Positions 7,901 through 14,141 of a stretch of DNA of 14,141 nucleotides are shown here, one piece after another. The translations under genes were made by a program, and so were the position numbers. The stretch comes from Hydnum rufescens UP504. Lineage: Eukaryota > Basidiomycota > Agaricomycetes > Cantharellales > Hydnaceae. The stretch covers positions 19,392 through 33,532 of the forward strand of contig MU128935.1 in the NCBI GenBank assembly GCA_014904985.1, written 5' to 3'. The notes beneath the pieces were generated by a model. The model saw nothing but the letters and a program-made list of their open reading frames with translations. It did not search any database and had not been told where the DNA came from. Numbering within the stretch: the stretch's first letter is position 1; the number at the start of each line of letters is the position of its first letter.

Positions 7901-8180
7901 ATGGCCCTGACACCTGTGTCACTACCCACTATTCCAGAAACGTCAGAAAGTGGGCACAAATGACCTGGCCGAGGGTACCGCCAATCCGGATGAAGATACT
8001 GTCATGCATGACGAAAGCACTCTTCCACTTGTCCCCGCCCCCATAGCTGAACCCAGCATTGGCTTGGCCACACTTAGTGCTGGTACCCAGGATGCCGGGA
8101 GTCTACACCTTACTCCTCATGCACAAATTGTCCAGGGCAGGCATGTCCTTCCCAAATGCTGGTTCTGGCTTGGTTGTTGA
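7901..8180 (+). pseudogene. Acidic unrecognised reading frame at the LTR edge
   Basis: An ATG at 7901, inside the last 12 bp of the LTR, opens MALTPVSLPTIPETSESG. A one-base shift near 7946 leads into TNDLAEGTANPDEDTVMHDE, a Pro/Ala/Ser-rich stretch and a stop at 8178-8180. Composition suggests a disordered N-terminus. It could be the start of a Gag from a second element sharing this LTR, a disrupted host exon, or chance. No nucleocapsid or capsid motif is visible and no primer-binding site is evident after 7912. Confidence 0.35.
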
Positions 8181-8554
8181 ATTTTACTAGGCCTGAATCA
8201 GAGGTGCACATCAACCATGTAGTATATAATTTATCTCGCCCTCCACTCCTGCAACTCTTCCCTAAGATCGGTATTTGCTTTCTCCAACACGTCTGTCAGC
8301 TCCAATGTGGACATCCATTTCTCTCACAATGCTTCGATTTCCCTCTCTGCCTTCCACAACATTAAACCCTCCTCGGTTTGGAGCGTCTTCACCCCACAAT
8401 GCGATATTCCAATTTCATCCTCACCCTCGTCAATTGCATCCCCTGTCTCCTCACCATCCTGTTCCCAATCCTCTTTACTACTGTTGTCATTACTCTTGTA
8501 GTCCTCATGGATGCCCTTTACTTTGTCTTCTTTTGTACCATATTTGTCATGGCT

Positions 8555-8603
8555 ATTAGCATTGGTGGGCTGTCCTATCCCAGAGCTTTAATTCATGAAT
8601 GTA
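8555..8603. repeat. 49-bp duplicated segment, copy 1
   Basis: 40 of 49 positions match the segment at 8915-8963 without gaps, and the last 13 (ATTCATGAATGTA) are identical. It covers the intron end and exon-2 start of the 8231-8767 gene. Confidence 0.75.
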
Positions 8604-8653
8604 GTTAGTTTAGCTGTCCATAACACCCTAATACTAATTCACTTTTTTCATAC
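8570..8653 (-). other. Intron of the 8231-8767 gene
   Basis: An 84-nt minus-strand intron with donor GTATGA at 8653-8648, branch CTAAC at 8608-8604 and acceptor ACAG ending at 8570, which keeps the frame. An earlier AG at 8587-8586 is closer to the branch site but would lead to a stop. Confidence 0.6.
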
Positions 8654-8782
8654 TTGTGCATACCGAGCCCGTCTCTGAGCATTTTGGGCCTCTCTTCAAA
8701 GCTCTGAGGTATCATACTTCTGAGGTTGACCACGGTGCTTTGTAGTAGTAGAATGATCAGAAGTCATGGTTGAGAAGAAAAA

Positions 8783-8820
8783 TTGTTGCTGAAAATAGTG
8801 TTTATGGTACTTTTAATACG
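8783..8820. repeat. Intron-like duplicated segment, copy 1
   Basis: Minus-strand reading starts CGTATTAAAAGTACCATA and ends CTATTTTCAGCAACAA. It closely resembles 9306-9345. The TTTTCAG end looks like a 3' splice site, just upstream of the ATG at 8767. Confidence 0.6.
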
Positions 8821-8914
8821 GGGGTCCCGAAATAGTATTATAGTACTTCATACTTATATGACCATGGCCCTTGTATCCCATATAGAATTAATCCTTGTTT
8901 TCAGATGAATCATC

Positions 8915-8963
8915 ATTAACATTAGTGGCTTCTCCTATCCTGGTGCTTGAATTCATGAATGTA
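8915..8963. repeat. 49-bp duplicated segment, copy 2
   Basis: Partner of 8555-8603, offset by 360 bp. It directly follows, on the minus strand, the end of the Rsc8/Swi3-like frame. Minus-strand reading gives RIGEATNVNDDSSENKD, comparable to GIGQPTNANSHDKYGTKED in copy 1. Confidence 0.75.
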
Positions 8964-8964
8964 T

Positions 8965-9242
8965 TCAGCAGTCACTAGGGTCATGCTTGCTAACTGTACC
9001 CCAATTGTTTTCAAACATCTCAATACCTTGGAGCAAAAGGAGGGTCTCAGCATTGGTCCAATTGTCTGTGTGGATGCCATCCGCATACTTGAATTCGCTT
9101 GCGGATACAAGCCAGATGAAGTCCCCACTAAACATCTTGGAAGAAAAGTGACCATTGGCATAACAGGTCAGGCAAAGTTTGAAGTTATTCGATTTTAGGG
9201 AGTGATAGTGTTCAGGTGTACAACCACACTGCATGTGTCACA
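8965..9242 (-). pseudogene. Rsc8/Swi3 (SMARCC-type) ZZ-SANT fragment
   Basis: Fragment of the scaffold subunit of SWI/SNF-RSC chromatin remodellers. TGTGACACATGC at 9242-9231 gives CDTC; after a frame change the ORF reads CGCTPEHYHSLKSNN, KLCLTCYANGHFSSKMFSGD, the family's ZZ zinc finger followed by its [FY]SGDF[IV] signature. DNWTNAETLLLLQGIEMFEN, then NWGTVSKH, is the first part of the SANT domain (family form W-T-x-x-E-x-L-L-L-L-E-G-[IV]-E-M-[YF]). The frame stops at 8967-8965, before the EHVGTR-like second half. No SWIRM domain is visible upstream and no C-terminal coiled coil downstream. A GT...AG intron could begin within or after NNWGT, but I cannot find a continuing SANT exon. Likely a captured or duplicated partial gene. 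Confidence 0.75.
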
Positions 9243-9305
9243 TGTAGTGGCGAGCCCATTTTTACTAGTGGGATTTTCATTTGCAAGCTCTGCAGTACCA
9301 AAATT

Positions 9306-9345
9306 TTGTCGCTGAAAATAGATTATATATAGTACTTTTAATTAC
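9306..9345. repeat. Intron-like duplicated segment, copy 2
   Basis: Minus-strand reading GTAATTAAAAGTACTATA through CTATTTTCAGCGACAA, partner of 8783-8820. It lies upstream of the Rsc8/Swi3-like fragment just as copy 1 lies upstream of the 8231-8767 gene. Confidence 0.6.
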
Positions 9346-9346
9346 T

Positions 9347-9478
9347 CTATGACAGCCGACTGTTTGAGTGTGGGTACTTATGGCCCCAAACCTTTTTACT
9401 ACATGCAGCACAGACTGCATTAACAGTGATGGATGGAATACCAGTGAGGGTACCATATATTATATCAGTCTCACTGAG
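9347..9478 (-). other. Candidate exon with CxxC motif
   Basis: A 43-codon minus-strand open stretch following a CTCCTCAG splice-acceptor-like site. It contains YGTLTGIPSITVNAVCAACS and then KKVWGHKYPHSNSR and ends at TAG 9349-9347. The CAAC pair plus H residues could belong to a zinc-binding region. It lies upstream of the ZZ-SANT fragment on the same strand but is not a part of Rsc8/Swi3 that I recognise. Confidence 0.3.
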
Positions 9479-9620
9479 GAGATTGCACAGCCAGTATAAT
9501 TATTCTATTTGTGTCGCCAAATTTACTCTTTGTCACCTTAAATCAATGAGTATTGCAATCATTCCAGCAAGCACATGAATTGAGAGGATTGGCAGACTTG
9601 TACAATTCAGACAAAAAAAA
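9479..9620. other. No recognisable gene
   Basis: AT-rich sequence between two minus-strand relics; it may be intron or intergenic. A run of eight A at about 9613-9620 is the only notable feature. Confidence 0.4.
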
Positions 9621-9832
9621 TCAAGAACTAGTGAGCAATTTCTCCAAGTTGGCGACCAGGTCTTGGTGCCTCTTGTTAGCCAGCCTCAAATCTCCATCCC
9701 ATTCATCAAGTTCATTGTGGAGCTGATGAAGCTCATTATGCAAACCCCTGATTTCGCTTCGAAGTGAGTCAATGAGGGTTGTGCCGGAGGTGCCGGAAGG
9801 TTGAGAATAGGACAGAGACACATTGGAGGTTG

Positions 9833-9886
9833 AATTGGATGGGGACGCATTGGGGACAAAATTGGATGGGGGCACATTGGGGATCA
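9833..9886. repeat. 27-bp tandem repeat, two units plus a partial third
   Basis: AATTGGATGGGGACGCATTG at 9833 recurs in diverged form at 9860 (AATTGGATGGGGGCACATTG), with a shorter third start at 9887. In the minus-strand gene each unit encodes a 9-residue PSN-type repeat (NVPPSNFVP, NASPSNSTS). Confidence 0.7.
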
Positions 9887-9928
9887 GATTGGATCATACA
9901 AGATTGGGATCATCCTCACCCGACCATG

Positions 9929-9978
9929 CTAATAGAATGTTAGTTGCTACATGCCTACGATCGCGTGGGATCACTCAC
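9929..9978 (-). other. Intron of the 9621-10184 gene
   Basis: A 50-nt minus-strand intron with GTGAGT donor (9978-9973), CTAAC branch site (9943-9939) and CTATTAG acceptor ending at 9929. All three signals are near consensus, which is good evidence for the strand even though the exons are damaged. Confidence 0.75.
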
Positions 9979-10310
9979 CCCAGAACTTGCATCCAAAAGG
10001 TTCCTTTGAACACTTGAAAAAGCCTCTTCCCATCAACCTCTCCTGGTGCAAGTGGAAATGGTGGGCTAGGATGGGGATTAGCGAACTCAGACAGATGTGA
10101 AGAAGGTGTCAAAACGTATGAGGTAAGGGGTTGTGTGGACAGTGACAGACGAGAACATTGTTGATGTATCGCAGCTGCGAGGTACTAGGCATTTTGAAGA
10201 TGCAGATTCCAGATGTATTTGGCTGAGACACACTGTAGGCGAGAGCTACAGTACACCGTCAGACACAACGGACTCATCAGTGAAGAGTGAGTGTTGGAGT
10301 TTTGAACAAG

Positions 10311-10375
10311 GCTGCCCCGGAAAGTTCTGCGGAATTATCCACCTATGGAAACTTCGCACAATCAGCCACTGCATG
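10311..10375 (+). other. Candidate upstream exon of the 10491-11750 gene
   Basis: Plus-strand reading AAPESSAELSTYGNFAQSAT ends at a GTATGT donor at 10376. Splicing to the AG at 10489-10490 removes 115 nt and continues into the open frame VVAGENSWKHQPVMWADADG. An alternative acceptor at 10445-10446 leads to a stop. Further upstream (10190-10310), STPSDTTDSSVKSE in another frame may belong to the same gene. Support is only codon style plus splice sites. Confidence 0.35.
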
Positions 10376-10490
10376 GTATGTCTGTCACTGTCATTAGCAC
10401 GGTGAGGGGCATTTACCCTAGCGATCCACTGCATCCGTCAACTCTAGGCTCTCAGTATGGCTGAGGTTCTTTGCCCATCGTTTCCTCTAG

Positions 10491-11750
10491 TGTGGTGGCA
10501 GGTGAGAACTCCTGGAAACATCAACCAGTAATGTGGGCAGATGCAGATGGATCGATTCAGGATCTTCCAGCCAATTCTATTCATTTGGGGGCCCCATACA
10601 TGACTGTTAATGACTATGAAACTTGGTCTCGTCATTGCCAAGATGGTAAGTTGTATGGAAAATCATTGGGTTGGGACGAGTTTTCTGACCAAAAGCTTTA
10701 GATTTTATGCTAGATCAGAGGATGTATGATGATAGCAAGCCAGTCCCCATTATCTGATGGATTGAATGGAGTGTTTTGTTTTCAAATAGTCATCATCCTT
10801 TCCAATACACATGGCAGTGTCCTCCCAATGCAGACTCCATCATTTATGGCCGGGATCAGTCTTCTATCTCTTGCTTGTGGTTTGCAAACCGGGATGTGGG
10901 CACCCTTTATCCATTATATTACACATGGATTCCCACCATGTATTCGTCACAAATGCCATACCTTGGCTACATCTTGCATACTCTCAATGATCCAGTCGTG
11001 GCTCATGATGTGGAGGTTGAGCAGGTTTCCGATGGTGTCTGACTGACCGACTCCTGTCGACAACATTTTGAGGGTTTTATCAGTGATAGGCATACTTGGT
11101 ACAAGAACTGGTGGTTGGTTGCCCAAAAGATGGACCTCGACAAAGAAATGTCTAATATTGTCCACCCCGTGGGGCCCCAAATCCTGGCCAACTCTCCGTT
11201 TACTGTCAATCCATTGTCATCTATGATGAATAATCATGAGGCTATGGGCCAATTAGTCAACGATTTTCTGCATGCCACATATGAATATGGTGCTTTGGCC
11301 CATATGATTATGCACATGTGTATTGATCATATTTGTTGTGCTTCACCACCCTTGTCCTCATTTTGGGGTCGATGACAACCTCATCAGAACAATGTATCTG
11401 CATTCAGCAATGGGGCCCTGGCTCACGAATTTCACATTGCATGGATTACCATTGTCGGGCATTTGGTTTGGAGATTGCTCAATGGATGTCAAGGCCACTC
11501 AACAGTTGGGTGATCACTTCAGTCGAGAGGAGCTGGAGGCTACTCTGGAGAAGAAAGGCAACAACATAGCCTATCATGATCTTTGCGTGCAGCTCATCGT
11601 AGAGCATGATTGCCCCTCTCCTTGGTTTATCACTCCAACCTCCTATCCTGGGGTACCTCTTGGTGCGAGTATGGAAGATACAGTTTTCAACATGCTTTTC
11701 TCCAATGGTCCAACATCCCCTTCCTCTCACATGTATACTTCTCTTCATCA
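10491..11750 (+). pseudogene. Long broken gene of unknown family
   Basis: I do not recognise it. Coding-like sequence runs about 1.2 kb. From 10492: HQPVMWADADGSIQDLPANS, GAPYMTVNDYETWSRH, LYGKSLGWDEFSD. Near 10695-10722 the frame changes around FYARSED to MYDDSKPVPII, with TGA at 10755-10757, then WIEWSVLFSNSHHPFQYTWQ, LWFANRDVGTLYPLYYTWIP, PYLGYILHTLNDPVV. TGA at 11040-11042 is in frame; LTDSCRQHFEGFISDRHTWY, NIVHPVGPQILANSPF and MGQLVNDFLHATYEY follow. A shift near 11340-11365 leads to DDNLIRTMYLHSAMGPWLTN, GLPLSGIWFGDCSMDVKATQ, SREELEATLEKKG and YHDLCVQLIVEHDCPSPWFI. Sequence beyond about 11720 loses protein-like character. The Trp/Tyr-rich, evenly composed sequence indicates a soluble globular protein. 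Two TGA stops and at least two frameshifts make it a pseudogene unless some breaks are unseen introns. Confidence 0.6.
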
Positions 11751-12031
11751 AATATTGAGTGCTGGGCCCTTTCACTCCCCCTCCACTTTATTCATCACAT
11801 CTGGGTTCACATTCACCTCTGCCATCACCCTCACCTTCATGCACATCATCACACTCATCACAGGATTCTCTTCTCAGTTCTCCAGTCACCTCCTCACCAT
11901 CACCACCACCGGATGCATTTCGGTGGGATATGCATCCCCCTTGTGGCCAGGTTGTTCGCAGAGCTCGCACCCACTGTAGAGCAATTTTTATTATGTATTT
12001 CTTCTTGAATGAGAGTAAGATGTATGGATGA
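11751..12031 (+). other. Ser/Pro/His-rich tract, possible gene tail
   Basis: The third plus frame reads TSSHSSQDSLLSSPVTSSPS and then DAFRWDMHPPCGQVVRRART before a stop near 12031. CAT/CAC-rich DNA makes all frames look low-complexity here. It could be the disordered C-terminus of the preceding gene or non-coding. Confidence 0.25.
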
Positions 12032-12880
12032 GGAGAGAGAGAATGAAACGGACTTTCTGATTATTGTCAGTCATAGAGTGAGCTGTATGAGATTATACTG
12101 TTCATTGCTTATACCGGCTGTGTTTCTATTCTAAGCTGTAAGGCAAGCAAAATTTGCACGGCTTGAGTGATGGGTGTTGCTGCAAGAGATGCTTGCGTTT
12201 TATGCATCTGAGAAAAGTGTATTCATATATTGTCTTTAGAGGAGGTGATGACGTAGGCGCATGAGCATTGGGAGAAGAGAAGAATTTAAGTGAGCTTTTG
12301 ATGCATTGATCATAGCATGTATGTGTGTAGTTCCTGCGGGATAATTTGCTCGCAAGGATTGATGTGTAATCGTCTAGAATTCACTGCCTACAACTATATC
12401 GCAGCTGCTGAGGTTGCCGTGGTTTGGTTAGGGTTTTCAGTTTCTAATCCTCCCCACGAAGCCCTCAATCTGTTCCTCCTCCATGTCCCCCGCCGCTTTA
12501 TACTATCTGCTTCACTTCACTCACCTTGGCTCACACCCTGGAGTCCATCTCCTCCTGAGCCCTATGTCAAGCCCACTTTCTTATGCCCATTCACTTTGAT
12601 GCTATGCCTCACCCCCCCTCCCCAGCTTCCTACTACTATGCCCACTCCAAGCCCACCTCATGAGCACCCCCTAGCCCACCACCTTCAAGCCACCCTGGCC
12701 GCACTACAGTTCCACTCACAATTTGCCTGCATTGCCTCATGAGCCTCCCCACCCACCTTTCCGTGCACCCCTGAGTCCCTTTCACCTTTCATCAGCTTCA
12801 TTTCTGAGCCATTCCACTAAGATTCCTTTTATGTGATTCTGTCTTTCTTTTTTACTTTATTTCCCTTCTCCCATCTTACT
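12032..12880. other. No supportable gene
   Basis: AT-rich DNA (12032-12420) passes into C/T-rich DNA (12440-12800). A plus-strand open frame at 12317-12742 starts with a Cys-rich stretch and ends in a Pro/His-rich one. I see no splice context or motif to support it; the Pro-rich part follows from the C-rich composition. Confidence 0.45.
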
Positions 12881-14141
12881 GCCAATTTTGCTCAGTATAT
12901 GGCTCTTTTGTTTCTCCCTCTCTTTATAGTCTCTGTTTTTTCACCCAATTGTTATATTTTTTGGGCTTATTGTTACGTATGTGTGGGGGGGGAGCCAGAC
13001 TAAATCTGTTCACTGTGCCATCCATCAAATTCTTTGCCTCCACATTGGGTATCCCCAGGTTCTTGTAATTGCAACAGATGCGCCTGGTCACATGGCCTAT
13101 ATTTTCATATTAGATCTATTCACTTCTCTTACTTTATTCTAGCCTTTTATCTGTGCCTTTGGTCCTGTTCCCTATTCGTCTTCCTCATTCCTCCATTCTT
13201 CTATTCTCGTTCTTTTTTTCCAATTCTTTTGTACATTGTTTCTTGATCACCTCCTCTATTCCCCTCTTTTTCCCACTTCTTTTTTAGTTATCAGGCTTCA
13301 AGGCGTTTCTCACATTCTGCATGGTTAGACCTTTTAGTATTGGCCTTGTGCCATGATCCCGTCGTTTCACCTTGGGTTTCATCTTCCCATTGGGTATAGG
13401 TTTTTATTTCCTTGTGTATCTGCAATTTGGTACTATCGATGCAGATGGGATGAGTTCTAGTTTTTATGTGTATGAGGTTAGACATATGATCCCAATGGGC
13501 ATCTCTGTGCAGTGATTATGTGCATTTTTTTTTGGATTTGGTGTGTATATATTCACTAGCAGCGCCTTATCATTGTCGACACATCCTAGTTATGCCATCT
13601 TCCTCTTGGGCTAGACAGCTGTGGGGATGGGTTTTAATTGTTTTTTTTTATGTGTAACTACTTTCACTCTCGTAGAGATTTGTCATATTTCTTATAATCT
13701 TGATATCACTTCAGCAATTTCTCATTGCATTATCTCAAGTCATGTTAATTCTGGTTCTTGGAAGCAATGATGTCCAAGTTTGTCCTGGTGAACTCTTATT
13801 TGTGTTTTCAATTTATGATCATTTGCTCTCTTTAGTGTTGTTTCTGTCCTTATTGCTGAATATGACTGGAGTCAGCTCATGAGCTGTTAAATTCAGTGTT
13901 TTGCCTTTGATGTGGTCCCTCTTCCAGTTTGATGGCTTTCAAGGAGCTGTGTTGGTTGGATCTGTATTTCCCTACCATGTTTATTTGTTCCTTCTAGATT
14001 AGTTATCTATTTATTTTTTTAGCGTGATTTAACCAATTAAGCTAAAATTTGTCCAGCTTAACTGTTATAAAAGCCAGCAGTAAACTGATGATGAATTATG
14101 CTGTTTATTTTATCAAAGGGTTTCTTATTTCTCTCTCTTTG
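12881..14141. other. T-rich non-coding tract
   Basis: Strongly T-rich on the plus strand, with many T runs, including T9 near 13527 and T9 near 13640, and a G run at about 12984-12991. Hydrophobic frames here are products of T-rich codons. A TATAAAAG at 14066-14073 could be a promoter for a gene beyond the right edge. Confidence 0.5.

Larger units (their letters stand above)
7301..7912 (+). mobile_element. 3' LTR of the chromovirus (612 bp)
   Basis: It begins TGTCAG right after the polypurine tract, and CTGACA at 7907-7912 forms the matching 6-bp inverted terminal repeat, so the boundaries are supported from both ends. A TATA box (TATAAGTA, 7557-7564) places U3 to the left and R/U5 to the right. 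The first third is pyrimidine-rich with short repeats; the R/U5 side has a 33-bp duplication. The 5' LTR is not in the window, so age and target-site duplication cannot be judged here. Confidence 0.8.
8231..8767 (-). pseudogene. Basic/acidic/coiled-coil protein, one intron, two TGA stops
   Basis: Unrecognised family. ATG at 8767-8765 begins MTSDHSTTTKHRGQPQKYDT. A TGA at 8698-8696 interrupts it before a basic segment REAQNAQRRARYAQ. An 84-nt intron follows, joined in phase 0. Exon 2 (8569-8231) has a mixed-charge part, an acidic part (EDWEQDGEETGDAIDEGEDE), then a heptad-like helix (EEGLMLWKAEREIEAL, TGA at 8326-8324, EKWMSTLELTDVLEKANTD) and ends in TAA at 8233-8231. Without the two TGA codons it would be about 150 residues. 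Both TGA codons sit where Arg would fit, as expected from CGA decay. A basic stretch plus coiled coil could mean a nucleic-acid-binding dimer, but this is conjecture. Confidence 0.65.
9621..10184 (-). pseudogene. Pro/Ser-rich coiled-coil protein, one intron
   Basis: Unrecognised family. Exon 1 (10184-9979) is open for 68 codons without an ATG: HQQCSRLSLSTQPLTSYVLT, SEFANPHPSPPFPLAPGEVD, GKRLFQVFKGTFWMQVLG. The triplet before it is TAG, which could be a stop or the AG of another splice site. A 50-nt intron follows. Exon 2 holds WSGEDDPNLV, a TGA at 9896-9894, repeated PSN-rich units and a C-terminal coiled coil (DSLRSEIRGLHNELHQLHNE, LANKRHQDLVANLEKLL) ending at TGA 9623-9621. Joining the exons leaves the frame off by one base, so there is a small indel in addition to the TGA. 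The true N-terminus is not found. Confidence 0.55.

Noticed and set aside
8959..9198. Plus-strand 79-codon ORF opposite the ZZ-SANT fragment
   Set aside because: The minus-strand translation matches a known domain family; this is its antisense shadow.
10246..10434. Minus-strand 62-codon ORF
   Set aside because: It overlaps the candidate plus-strand exon and its splice donor and has no motif. Neither strand is certain, but the plus reading connects to a long gene.
5111..11042. Possible reassigned or read-through UGA codon
   Set aside because: The TGA codons occur together with frameshifts in unrelated relics, and no basidiomycete nuclear code reassigns UGA. CpG decay explains them more simply.
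12428..12433. TTAGGG, telomere-like hexamer
   Set aside because: It is a single copy with no tandem array.
12317..12742. 141-codon plus-strand ORF with Cys-rich start and Pro-rich end
   Set aside because: The two halves follow local base composition. The Cys residues show no regular spacing and nothing recognisable is encoded.
13034..13882. Hydrophobic plus-strand frames that look like membrane proteins (13034-13246 and 13700-13882)
   Set aside because: The DNA is T-rich, which forces Leu/Phe/Ile/Ser codons in any frame. There is no codon bias, splice context or family motif.
1..14141. tRNA, rRNA, CRISPR arrays, bacterial-type operators or terminators
   Set aside because: No cloverleaf with a GTTCRA-type B box, no conserved rRNA stretch and no regularly spaced repeats were seen. 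The sequence is eukaryotic in character.

Overview
The window looks like nuclear DNA from a filamentous basidiomycete, probably an Agaricomycete. The evidence is short spliceosomal introns (about 50-115 nt, GT...AG, with CTAAC/CTTAC branch sites) and degraded Ty3/gypsy retrotransposons, one with a C-terminal chromodomain integrase of the type common in these fungi. I see no intact gene. Nearly every coding stretch is interrupted by frameshifts or stops, so this is an accessory, relic-rich region.

Layout. (1) 1-2045: plus-strand relic of a Ty3/gypsy pol, running from the RNase H end through the integrase zinc-binding region, core and GPY/F module, with many frameshifts. (2) 2053-3506: a further plus-strand coding-like relic I cannot name. 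It lies between that integrase and a weak polypurine-tract/LTR candidate near 3640-3910. (3) 4142-4660: degenerate ~93-bp repeats containing TTCGCGAA. (4) 4930-7912: 3' half of a second Ty3/gypsy element (chromovirus). It has integrase with D..D(35)E, GPY/F and chromodomain, then an antisense spliced gene with a complete Zn(2)Cys(6) cysteine pattern, then a polypurine tract and a 612-bp LTR. (5) 7901-8180: acidic reading frame abutting the LTR end. (6) 8231-10184, minus strand: three gene relics, namely a small basic/acidic/coiled-coil protein with one intron (8231-8767), a fragment of an Rsc8/Swi3 (SMARCC-type) ZZ-SANT region (8965-9242), and a Pro/Ser-rich coiled-coil protein with one intron (9621-10184). 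A 49-bp segment and an intron-like segment are duplicated between the first two. (7) 10311-about 11750, plus strand: a long broken gene of unknown family. (8) About 12030-14141: pyrimidine/T-rich DNA with no supportable gene.

Decay pattern. In the right two thirds almost all premature in-frame stops are TGA, as expected from CGA-to-TGA transitions at CpG. The left relic still holds many CpGs and is broken mainly by indels and mixed stops, so the two parts probably decayed by different routes or at different times.

The most interesting item is the antisense Zn(2)Cys(6) gene inside the chromovirus. Its reading is supported by an independent intron, six correctly spaced cysteines, flanking helical/coiled-coil segments and an acidic tail.
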